In this document: piece after piece, positions 9,618 to 19,300 of the stretch
How the letters are laid out: each line of letters starts with the position of its first letter
Numbering within the stretch: the stretch's first letter is position 1
NCBI RefSeq assembly: GCF_000204055.1
Contig: NW_006768818.1
Span: 638,018 to 659,473, forward strand
From: Melampsora larici-populina 98AG31
Taxonomy: Eukaryota; Basidiomycota; Pucciniomycetes; Pucciniales; Melampsoraceae
Direction of reading: 5' to 3'
DNA length: 21,456 nt
Made by a program: the position numbers and the translations under genes
The notes under the pieces: generated by a model
Told to the model about the DNA's origin: nothing
Seen by the model: only the letters and a program-made list of their open reading frames with translations
The model's database searches: none

Positions 9618-10928
9618 ACAGTTGAATTGGTACATTATATTTTGTCATAACTGATCTCCACATGTGATGTGCACTGGATCCACTTGTGATTTTTAATCAG
9701 TGCACTTTTCAAAACCTATTATATTGGTATCACCCAACAATATTGCACAAACTACCAGATGATTTTAAATTATCAGATAGAAAGTAGAAACCATGTCGGA
9801 AAGAAATTCACAAAAATGAAGGAAAGCACATACACTCAAAGGGAAAGACAACAAAGTTGCAACTGTCCATAAAAAACCTTGGCATATTGACCTTTGAGCC
9901 AAAAAAGAAAGACATACAAAAGGATTCTTGTGGCTATGGCATCCTCTCTCAATAAAATGTTACATTGAAAAGAGCTTGTGAAAAAAGGACCACGTGAAAA
10001 GCTAAAGAATGGACACCTGATCTGAAAAGGTGTGGTATATGGTATCTGGAGCCAGGCTTGCCAGCCAAAGAAGAGGAGGGGACCAAGTCTTCCACTTTTT
10101 GGAGTATTTAGATGTGGGCTGATAAGTAAAAGAAGAACTGGAAGCTCATAATGAGATATCAACAGCAATAATGAAGAGTCGAGGATGGTTGAAATGTTGC
10201 ATGATGAAGTAAATCCAAAATATAAACAATAATAAATAAAGGTAGAGCCGATTAATTGAGATGGCTCAACAAAGTTGGGTACCTCTAGTTGATATCTTCA
10301 AAGTGAAAAAGTCACATTGAAAAAGCATGAAGTGAGAAAAGCGCTTTGAAAAAGCATGAAAACACGAGCTGAGAAAAGCACATTGAAAAGGCATGAAAGC
10401 ATGAAAGGGAAAAGTAACCTTGGCAAAAAATCATGAAAAAGCAGGAAAAGTGACGCAGAGGAAAATGGGCCGGAGGAAAGTGGATTGAACAGTGAGCGGT
10501 ACTTCATGCGAGTCGATTCCACGTTTTTATATTTTAGATAGTTCTTCACTCATTTGGAATCTACAGGAATCTTCAATTAAAAATGACTTCATATTTAGTG
10601 TTATGTGTGAAATAGTCATCATATAGCCTCTGAGCACATCAAGCGCAGTCTTGATCGATGCAAGTCTGAGGAGGTGGAGGTGGTGTGTGAGGTTTATCAA
10701 ACAAGAAGTCAAAGACCAGTTGGTCACTCTAGTTGTTGTTCCTCATCATTGTTGGAAGACTTTAAAAGACCGTCAATCTCCCTTTTCAAGGGACTCAGAG
10801 CAGGCATCTGATGGATCTTTTGTTGGATGAAATTTATGAGAAATAAGTTATTTCATTTCAAAATCATACCACTGTGGATCTGGTTGATTCACAGTGATGT
10901 ATCATTGGTAAAGCAGATGTTACGTTAA
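9618..10928. other. Right arm of outer element, no gene recognised
   Basis: About 1.3 kb of AT-rich sequence belonging to the outer element. Short open frames on the minus strand (for example 9836-10168, 10298-10549) are low-complexity and follow repeat sequence. No conserved protein motif or RNA gene is seen. Confidence 0.5.
10301..10450. repeat. Degenerate AAAAGCATGAAA-type repeats
   Basis: Repeated variants of GAGAAAAGCACATTGAAAAAG and GCATGAAA occur through this stretch, with weaker copies near 9955-10000. It is an imperfect array with no fixed unit length, purine-rich on the plus strand. Confidence 0.7.
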
Positions 10929-11041
10929 TCCATAGTGGAATTCATGCGGTTACCAACTTTGGTAAAACACACATGATTGAATTTTGCGCTCAGGACCGCA
11001 AAATCTAAGGTTAATCACCCTCATGATAGTGGGTGCTCTAA

Positions 11042-11268
11042 GGGCTTGCACTTGCGGCAAAGATACCTTGGATTGCAAAATCCAAGGTATCCTCGGATTT
11101 AAATTCCCTCAGACTATGTGTCCAAGGAATTAATCCAAGGCTTTCTTTGGCTCCAGACATTGCCTCAAATCAATTACTCAGACACCACATCCAAGGCTAT
11201 TACCATCCCAGGATACCTCAGATTGGAAAATCTGAGGCATCTTTGTTGGCAGTGTTGGGTGTAAGCTA
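11042..11268. mobile_element. Short hairpin-rich MITE
   Basis: The left end GGGCTTGCACTTGCGGCAAAG matches, with gaps, the reverse complement of the right end (CTTTGTTGGCAGTGTTGGG..GTAAGC). Just inside each end is a hairpin: TACCTTGGATT/AATCCAAGGTA near 11065-11090 and CCTCAGATT/AATCTGAGG near 11216-11237. The left flank is the TAA (11039-11041) that also ends the outer element. The right flank is TAGG, so the right boundary is uncertain by a few bases. It is non-coding and about 0.23 kb. Confidence 0.68.
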
Positions 11269-11833
11269 GGAAAGTTCATAAATGTCTAAGTATCTACTTG
11301 AGTGAGGCAAAAGCAAAACTATGTTGGTAATTTGATGATGAACTAGGAAACAATTCTGTACAACATCTTAATTATATACTAAACAAAACTTGTATGTCCA
11401 TTCTACTTGCTAACAAAACTATTCATAGACAATTCAACTTCTTTCTTTTGACATCACTATTTGTTGACAACCGTATCCTTTACAAAATTTGATCACACCA
11501 ATACAATTATTTGATAAAACAACTCAAATCATTACAAATCCGCCCAATACCACCTCAGATTCATCCCACAACACACTCAACATCCACAATGTTTTAGCAG
11601 GTCAATTATTGATAGATGAATGTTAGTACATTTTCATCATTGTGAAAATTTTTCCATCAAAATGGAGGAAAATTGTGCCAAGCTCATGGACCATCACTTT
11701 TGAGCAATGTCTTTGGAAAACTTTGGAGATACATGAGTCCTTGCTACCACCAACAAGAGAATCCTTCCACACCCTGATTGACCCCTTCCAATTTGGAACA
11801 ACGGATGGATCCTTTCATTAATCACTAAGAATT
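11269..11833. other. Intergenic, possibly decayed 5' part of the kinase relic
   Basis: AT-rich with stop codons in all frames. Nothing recognisable. The stretch just before 11834 may be the eroded start of the downstream kinase copy (inference). Confidence 0.4.
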
Positions 11834-12703
11834 ACAAGCCCTTATTCCAGCCAATACCTGCATCATACCATGTTGATAGAAGATCATGTTTTAGTTCAGG
11901 CCTACAGATGGACTGCTACTGGGCTGAATTGCTACATACTTGATGATAAGGTTCATCATGTTGTATCAAAACAGACTTCATCTCCTCCTCCTTATGATCA
12001 TACTATCAGTGCCAAGCAGAGTCTTATGTGCATGCTGAGACAGCAATTGAGAGATTCAAAACAAAGGTTTTAGGTATTGAAAAGTTCAGCCAGGTCAAAA
12101 AAAACCTTGTTCAGAGCTTGAGAGCATGTCACATCTTGCTTTGTACTGTCAAATATCATGTAGAGGATGATAAACTCAATTATATAGATATTCAATCCTC
12201 CAAACAAGATGCTGAAGCAATGAGTTGTCCAATTTGTGGGAACCAAACATATTTACTTGATGGGTGAAGTTGATTGTTCAAAGTTCTGGCTCTTTGAAGA
12301 AAAGCTTGTGAGTCAATTTGAAAAATATGTCAGCACTCAAGAATTTGATGTCCAAAATGGTAAGCAAAGGGATCAACTACATATGATGCTTCATATGTTT
12401 ATTCATAACAGCTTGTATGAGAAAGAAGGAAGATCCTTCATCTGTGACATGCAAGGAGTGGGTTCTACACTCACTGACCCCATATTTGACAATCTTGAAG
12501 TTGGGTGAGTTCTCTATCATCATATCAGCAAGAATATTTGGTTTCATGACTGACAAAAATCTCCAACACAGCAAAAACTTTGTAAGTGGAAATATGAATT
12601 ATGGAGGTCTCAAGTTGTTGATCTCTCAACATACAGAAACCACATGGTGTAAAAAGATGGTACTAGGTTTGATCAGCAAATGGCAACATAATCTCAACAA
12701 GTA
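11834..12703 (+). pseudogene. Alpha-kinase (MHCK/EF2K-type) domain relic
   Basis: Atypical protein kinase fragment. The clearest part is at 12280-12703. Residues FWLFEEKL precede HMFIHNSLYEKEGRSFICDM and QGVGSTLTDP, the alpha-kinase catalytic-loop signature (family consensus DLQGVG..LTDP). An intron at 12508-12573 (GTGAGT..ACACAG, phase 2) joins FDNLEVG to KNFVSGNMNYGGLKLLIS. The zinc-site region follows as QHTETTWCKK, then TAA at 12701. The family motif is HxCNxxC; here the first Cys is replaced, so zinc binding is probably lost. Upstream, related-looking sequence (AYRWTATGLNCYI at 11900-11940, then AIERFKTKVLG) jumps between two frames near 12028-12073 and 12236-12267. These are frameshifts or unresolved introns. 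No credible start codon is seen. Probably a dead or highly diverged copy. Confidence 0.68.
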
Positions 12704-13362
12704 AGACTTGAAATTCCTATACTTTCAACCCTGAAACAACTCTCATCCAGATATGAATGTGAATCTTAAAATGCTCATGATAGAGTTCACACTTAGTCAT
12801 GAGGAGAAATATTTGGACTGTATAATCTTACCATCCTCAATGATTTGATTGTTGTATCAGGCTACTCCTGTATAGTCCTTCTATTGATGTTTGAAAGATT
12901 ATTTGATCAGTAAGAAACAGCTTTGCGGCTCAGCAATTCTTATTTCATTGACTGCTTGAACTCTTTCAGCTTGCATCTCGAATGCTTTGGTAAATACGCG
13001 GTGTTCAATAATTCAGCTATCAAACCATAAGTCTGGGCCATGTTCTATACCTAAAAAAACCAAGCCCTCAAGCATTCTTTGGATCATTATTTTTGCCCCA
13101 CTGGGTTGACTTTTGCTGATCCTCATCCAAAGAATAAATGATGTTCTAGAGGTTTGACTTCCTATTCTCAAGTTACATCTTGTTCAAAAATTCTTATTTT
13201 CAAAGCTACCAAACGCAACCCATTCTTTGTATGTGATCTTTGCTCCATCAACTTGTCCGTTTAATAACACAACTGAAAATAAAATCAAAACCAATAAAAA
13301 TAACTATCTCTTCCCTCCGTGCTTTCAAATCTTATTATCCAAGTCAATCTCCTCAATCAAAT
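12704..13362. other. Intergenic, no gene recognised
   Basis: AT-rich sequence between the kinase relic and the 3' end of the SNARE gene. The part nearest 13362 would carry the 3' UTR and poly(A) signals of that minus-strand gene. No conserved open frame, RNA gene or repeat is seen. Confidence 0.5.
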
Positions 13363-13828
13363 TCAATTATTAAACTTTCCAAAAACAAATACTCCAATCA
13401 AAATCAAAATAATAAATCCAATCATAATTTTGATCTTCATATCTTTCCACCACATTTCTTTTCTAACTCGATGAGCACCTGTTCTAAACCCTTGAGAAGT
13501 GAGTGACAAATGTTCTATATACGCAAATATCGAAACCAATAATCAGTCTCATATTTATAGATCTAATCTGTTTATTTATTTTTTGATGTGAAGGTGAAAA
13601 GGGAACTTGAACCTGTTTTATCATGTAATGCATCCAACCTTTCTCCACGTTCAGCAACTTGTGTGATATTTTCTCTCATGATTCCAACTGTATCGTTAAT
13701 CTAAAGAACCTCCACAAACCCAAATCAGTCCAGTTATTACAAACCCTATGACGATACTCTTTTCTAACCTCATCTTGAATAGCTTGTGTTTTATTATGAC
13801 CAGGTGCTTGATCGGAAGTTGGAGCCAT
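13363..13828 (-). CDS. Synaptobrevin/VAMP R-SNARE (Snc-like), 3 exons
   Basis: Vesicle-membrane R-SNARE that pairs with plasma- or endosomal-membrane Q-SNAREs in secretory vesicle fusion. Exons: 13769-13828, 13613-13700, 13363-13514. Introns are 13701-13768 (GTTAGA..TTTAG) and 13515-13612 (GTTCAA..TATAG), giving 99 residues with stop TGA. There is a short 14-residue N-terminus without a longin domain. The SNARE motif runs about 15-75 with [12 protein letters not shown] and [15 protein letters not shown]; Arg38 is the zero-layer residue. The juxtamembrane segment is [14 protein letters not shown]-terminal tail anchor of hydrophobic residues spans about 79-95. This layout matches yeast Snc1/Snc2 and animal VAMP2. 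The start context CTTTCCAATGG is good. Both donors deviate from the usual GTRAGT, but the joined protein is continuous with the family, which supports them. No lesions are seen. Confidence 0.93.
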
Positions 13829-14558
13829 TGGAAAGATGATTCGAATTGTGATGAATCACCAGTGAGGAACAATGCGAAAGAAGGAAGTACAAAAGAGATT
13901 GTAGAAAGAATCTTGCGGAAGTGGCGAGTTGTATAAATGAGGATTGATTTGCTGGAAGCGAAGATTGTAGTACATAGTTGATCTACTGTATTGAGACTGA
14001 GTATGTATCATTGACAAAGCCTGTTTTTGGTAAGTGAATTGGTAAATGGTGATTGATTGATCAGAATCGATCCAAGGGGTGGCCTTGCCATATGGTCGTG
14101 GACTTGTGAGTCTGACCACTGCAGGAAGCTCAAGCCTCAAACCTTTCAATGCAAGCACTCGTGCATTAGCAGGTGATTCCTGGTATAAAAAGTGATGCTC
14201 TCGAAATCCATCAGAGATTTTGCCTCCGATTCGCTGGGGTTCTGGTTTTCAATCGGATTTTGAATAAAGTGGATTAAGCAATACAAAAGATGCAGACTAC
14301 ATTTATACATAATGAGAATAGCATCATAAGGCAAGATAACATGATCAGGTAACACAATGAATATACGAGAAAGATACTAGGTGAACCACGACAGATGCCC
14401 ATTGGATGAACTCAAAAACAGTGGGAAAACAGTGGGACAAGGAATAGCAAAGGTGAAAGAAACAACAGCTTCAAGTTTTTTGTATTATTGTTGTTAGGTC
14501 TCTAAAACTAATCTTCTGTTCCATGATACGTGATGGAGTTCTGCAATGAACAAAATTT
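13829..14558. other. Spacer between the two host genes
   Basis: About 730 bp. The part near 13829 should hold the promoter and 5' UTR of the SNARE gene and the part near 14558 the 3' UTR of the Pmp3 gene, both on the minus strand. No further gene is seen. Confidence 0.55.
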
Positions 14559-15258
14559 TTAAGCCATTGATCCATAGGCCGGTGGAGCGGGAGTTTGTTG
14601 ATTAAAACCAGGTTGGGCTCCTTGAGAATTGTAACCGATAGGCTCCTAGTGAAAGATCGCGTAACACACTTTGTGAGTTTCATCTGGTTGATTTCACGAA
14701 GAGAGGTTTACACTGACGTATGTTGCATTTCCGATGTATTTGTAACCCTCGTGTCCGTATCGCTCTTCGGCCTGCATACGTTTGTAGATCACTGAAAACA
14801 GAGCCGAAGGGGAAAAAGTAGTTGAGGTTGGGTTCATGATGCATTGCTGATTCAAGGTTTACCATGACGTACGATAGAAGGCGTGAACGTGCCCTGTTGT
14901 ATAGAAACAAGGTGTCAGTCAAACGCAATATCTTGATATGCTGTGTACTCCTCACCTGGAATGTAGCCAAGTCTGTATACCATATAAAGGTTTAAGTGAT
15001 GAGCGATGTACTATGTAAAACGCAGACGATTTAGGTAAAACAAAGGCTACTTACACTGTCAAAAGTATGTTGATGAGAAAATCACAGCCGCATCCTGTTA
15101 GGAACAGCGCTGATGCAGGTGGAAAGACGACAGCGACCAAAATGAGAATACTGGAAATGTCGTGAAGAAATAGTATGTGATGAGTAGGGTCCGAGATAAT
15201 GGGATTTATTTCGACTTTTGAACCTGGGATGAACTCACATATCGCTACCTTTGACCAT
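14559..15258 (-). CDS. Pmp3/UPF0057 plasma-membrane proteolipid, 6 exons
   Basis: Small hydrophobic protein of the Pmp3/RCI2 family. Yeast Pmp3 sits in the plasma membrane and affects membrane potential and salt tolerance (family knowledge). Exons: 15239-15258, 15055-15150, 14956-14972, 14873-14893, 14718-14791, 14559-14645. All introns are GT..AG, 62-88 nt (donors GTGAGT, GTAAGT, GTGAGG, GTACGT, GTCAGT). The product is 104 residues. Membrane segment 1 is about 7-26 with the family FPP motif (Phe16-Pro18). Then comes CGCDFLINILLTVLGYIPGH and segment 2, about 31-53, ending AFYLIYKR. A polar fungal-type tail RYGHEGYKYIGNATY leads to a Gln/Pro/Ala-rich end. Start context CGTCAACATGG is good. The 17- and 21-nt exons make ORF calling miss it. 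Frame continuity across five introns and the family match leave little doubt. An alternative acceptor at 14677 gives a poor tail and was not chosen. Confidence 0.94.
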
Positions 15259-16051
15259 GTTGACGTGAAGATGTTATATGACGGTGAGTTCGGAGATGCT
15301 GAGATCGAAATCGAGATGCTTTGTATCAGTGATTCTGTTGAGAATGGGGTGTTTAAACCTTGATGTGAGGTGCGGCGATGGGAACGGTTTATGAAAGTTG
15401 CAGCAGTCGCAGCCTGCTTCAGACGGATCGACTTTATCCACGTGCCCCGCGCGATTTAACTGGCCCGCATATCCGATGTCTTACTTACGTAATTTTTTAC
15501 AACACCAGACGGGTTGTTGTAACGTACACACGCTCTTTTCTTGACCCCCTGTATCCAAACAATGCAACCAAGGCTCTGATGCTGACCCCTCTTTTCAACC
15601 CAGATGTGGACATTTCCCACTGAAGAAATTTCTTCATCAAATTGGAGTCAAAAAAGACAATAGATGTGAAGGCTGTTTTGCAACGAAAATGCCGGCACAT
15701 TTTCTGGTTGACTCCAAGCAACAATAAATATTCAGAAAAAAATTGAAAAAAGAAAAAAGAAAAGTTAACATCAACTCTGCTCTAGAATTACCAGATACAC
15801 CTGAAGTCTGCCCACATTTAGAATAAAACCAATGTATCTTCAATAGGAGGTTTCAATTTAAGTTTTTTATGGTATCTTTACAGTACAACAACTTGTCCAA
15901 GACTGTAAAACATACCGCAATGGTAAAAGAATTTTGTCAACCATATATTTGCAGAAAAAAAAACACTGTAAAATTTCAAAAATGTGTCTGTTTCATAAAG
16001 ATTTTACACAAAATTTTCCTAACTATCAGGGGGTTTCAAGTTTGAATTTTT
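15259..16051. other. Upstream region of Pmp3 gene, otherwise empty
   Basis: The part next to 15259 should carry the minus-strand promoter and 5' UTR of the Pmp3 gene. The remainder to 16051 is AT-rich with no gene, RNA or repeat recognised. Confidence 0.5.
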
Positions 16052-16233
16052 TGTTATGGCCGGCTTCAGGGGACCTTGCTTGGGGACAGAGAGAAGGGAA
16101 AGGGTGCTAAGTACGTGGTAATGTTATTGTAGCATGAGGAGCAATACAAGTGGAGCGCTGGGCTCGTATGAGGTTGAGAGTCTCACATGTCACAGGTTGT
16201 GACAGATCCATGATCCGTGATAGGATCATAACA
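16052..16233 (-). repeat. 3' LTR of the chromovirus (~182 bp)
   Basis: Read on the minus strand it starts TGTTATGATCC and ends CATAACA, so it has 7-bp terminal inverted repeats with the canonical TG..CA ends. It lies directly after the polypurine tract. It contains GTCACAGGTTGTGAC, a short inverted repeat. With no second LTR in the window, the length is inferred from the end structure only. Confidence 0.7.
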
Positions 16234-16248
16234 CTATCCCCCTTTTAC
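16234..16248 (-). promoter_or_regulatory. Polypurine tract
   Basis: On the minus strand GTAAAAGGGGGATAG immediately precedes the TG of the LTR. This is the expected plus-strand DNA priming site of an LTR retroelement. Confidence 0.8.
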
Positions 16249-16328
16249 GCCCAGGCTCCCTATTCGCGGCCCTGCGTTCCTCCCCGGGGCTAGCGTTAAA
16301 AAACCCGGTGGGAAAAAGCCTCGCCCCT

Positions 16329-19300
16329 CTACATACGCCGTGATCTACCATATTCTTCTGCAGCCTTCGGATATTTTGAATTGAAATCGTCGATCAGTGA
16401 TTTAGAGTTTGCGACATTCACCTCAGGTTCCCATGAATCTTCTGATCGATCGTATCCTTTCCAACTAACTAGGTACTCGACTTTCTTTCCTCTTAATCTT
16501 TTATCTAGTATGGCTTCAACTTCGAATTCTTCCTCGCCGTCAATTTCAATCGGATATGGGGCTACCTGTTGTCTGTCTTCTATCATATCCGGTAAGTGTT
16601 TCTTTAGAACTGAAACATGAAATACGGGATGCACTTTACTCATACTGATTGGTAATCTCAATTTATAGGCCGATGTTGAAACTTTCTTCTCAATGATAAA
16701 AGGGCCTAACCATCGATGATCAAGTTTGGCCGACGGTCGTGTTGTCGAGATGTGGTGGCTATTAAGCCAGACTTCATCACCTATGTCCCAATCTGGCGTA
16801 GGTCGTACTTTCTGATCGTAGTTCTTTTTCATCGTTTCTTGAGTTCTTAGTAAGTTTTCCTTCAATTCCCTCTGAATTTCTTCAATATGGCTTAACCTGT
16901 CCTCTACCTCGGGTATGCACCTTTCAGCCGACGGGATCCTCCCAAACGATAGGTCGTACCCAATATTGGCTTTAAAGGGCGAAAAACCTGTCGACGTATG
17001 TGTACTGTTGTTATACGCGAACTCGGCTAGGGGCAAATAGTCAGTCCAGTCATCTTGGCGATAACTTACGAAGTGACGGAGATATTGTTCAACCGCTTTG
17101 TTGACAATCTCCGTTTGACCATCTGACTGCGGGTGGTAGGCCGTTGACGGGTGTATTGAAATACCCAGTTGTTTATTTAGCGATTCGGTGAGTCTTGATA
17201 TAAACACACTCCCTCGATCTGAAACTATAGACTTAGGCGCTCTGTGGAGTTTCCACACGTTTGCTAACATTAAACTTGCTAATTCATTTGACGACATCTC
17301 CGTTGTACACGCAATAAAGTGGCTCATCTTCGTCATTCGGTCGACTACGGTAAGAATACAATTCTTTCCCTGTGACAAGGGTAAGTCAGTGATCATATCG
17401 TAGCTCACATCAGTCCATGGACCGGCTGGTATAGGTAAGGGCTTGAGAGATCCGAATGGTGACAAGCTCAATGGTTTGACTCTGGTGCACGAATCACAAC
17501 CGTCAACAAATTTGTTCACGTAGGTTTTCATCAACTTCCATCTATACTGCCGCTGTACTAGGCTCAGTGTCTTTGCCCTTCCTGGGTGGCCTGCTAACGG
17601 GCTTTCATGTCGACTTCGTAGGATCTCAAATTTACACCTCTTGTCGTCTGGTACCTCTACCAACCCCTTATAGTACAATATGCCGTCATGTACCTGGTAA
17701 CCTTGGAGTGCTTCTTCCACCTCCTTCACTAACGGATCTGCTAAGGTGTCCATCAAGCTCCGAATACGTGGATCTGTTGCTGATGTCGTTCTGATTCTTT
17801 CCATTATCTCGTCGTCGGTCAGGATGGGTGAGTCTGTTTCTCTGTCGAGTGCGTCGATTGATACGTCTTCCATTGGGTTGTTCTGACACACATCTTCTTC
17901 AAACCAATCCTCTACCTCTTCGTGCTCGACGGACTCATCAACGAACCAAGCTTCTATACTGTCAATGTCGGCGTTGAATGTCGCTTCTGACAAGTTTTCT
18001 GGTCTGAGGAGGTTACCGACAGATAGTTTCTCGTGTGCAGGAGGCTCTAGGTCCGGTCGCCGCGATAGTGCGTCCGGTTTACTCGACTGCCGGCCTGGTC
18101 GGAATCGGATGTGGAAGTCGAAGCAACCCAGTGTCTCGGCCCAACGGGCCTGGCGCCGTGTAAGTTGTTTTGTTGTCATGAATGACTCCAAGTTCTTATG
18201 GTCAGTGTAGACTGTGACCTCGAGACGGTTTGGATTACCCTCTAGGTAATGTCTCCACTCTTTGAAGGAGGCGACGACGGCTAACAGTTCCTTATCGAAG
18301 ATTTCATAGTTCCGTTCAGCTTGGACCAATGATCGCGATAGGAACGCGACGGGATGTAGGACATCGTTATCATCGAGCTGGGACAACACAGCGCCCAACG
18401 CAAAATCGGAACAGTCGCATTCCAAAATGAAAGGTTTATAAGGGTTCGCGATCTTCAGGACAGGCGCTGTCGTGAAGGATGTTTTCAGGGTATCAAAGGC
18501 TTTCTGTTGGTTCTCACTCCATACAAACGGTACGTCTTCCCGGGTCAGATCGTGCAGAGGTCTTGATATCTGTGAAAAGCCGCTGATGAACCGTCTATAG
18601 AAGTTCGAAAATCCCAGGAATTGTTGGATTTGCGTAACGTTCTTTGGTACCGGCCACTTGCTCACTGCCGATACTTTAAGGGGGTCCATGCGGACCTTAT
18701 TCTTTGATATAAGCAAACCTAGGTATTCGATTTCTTTGCATGAGAACTTGCATTTTTCAGGTTTTAGCCAAATGTTATGCGCCTGTAGGATTTGTAGAAC
18801 CTCCTCCACCACCTTCTCATGATCGACTCCTGCCGGTGTGTAGATCAAGAGGTCGTCTAGGTATGCCGCCAGGTCCCGACCTATCCTCTCGCGCAGTATA
18901 TCCGAGATGAAAAATTGGAAGTAGCCTGGAGCCCCAGTCGGCCCAAACGGCATTGTAAGTGGTTCAAACTGTCCTCTTTTGCAAATGAAAGCTAATTTTT
19001 TCTCATCACCTTCCTTTACCCTTAAATTGTTATAGCCATTCCGCAGGTCCAGACTCGTGTAGTCCTCAGCATCCCGTAAGCTATCCACTAACTCCATGGT
19101 AAGGGGAAGTGGATACTTATTTTTAACGGTTAACGCATTTAGCTTCCGGTAGTCGAAGCACGGACGAAGGTTCCCATCCTTCTTCCCAGTGAAGAGTACC
19201 GGGGCCGCCCATGGTGAAGTGGTACGTCGTATCGTACCTTTGGCGAGCCCTTCGTCTATCATCGCATTAAGTGCCGTCTCCTCAGCCGGCGACAGCGGGA

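Larger units (their letters stand above)
2827..11038. mobile_element. Outer TIR element interrupted by the inner transposon
   Basis: GAGCACCCACTAT at 2827-2839 is repeated in inverted form at 11026-11038 (ATAGTGGGTGCTC). Both ends are flanked by TAA (2824-2826 and 11039-11041). The 3-bp TAA duplication and a GAGCAnC-type terminus resemble Harbinger/Tourist elements (inference). Without the inner 3381-9599 insertion it would be about 2.0 kb and non-coding. Subterminal palindromes with a CCA-CTA-TGG core lie near the left end, and a related one (TCCATAGTGGA) lies near the right end. The pairing of ends 8.2 kb apart rests on a 13-bp match plus matching TSDs. Confidence 0.68.

Noticed and set aside
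13240..13506. Plus-strand 88-residue open frame
   Set aside because: Antisense to the last exon and 3' side of the SNARE gene; low complexity.
14680..14970. 96-residue minus-strand open frame as a gene
   Set aside because: It reads through introns and exons of the Pmp3 gene in a wrong frame; the spliced model explains the region.
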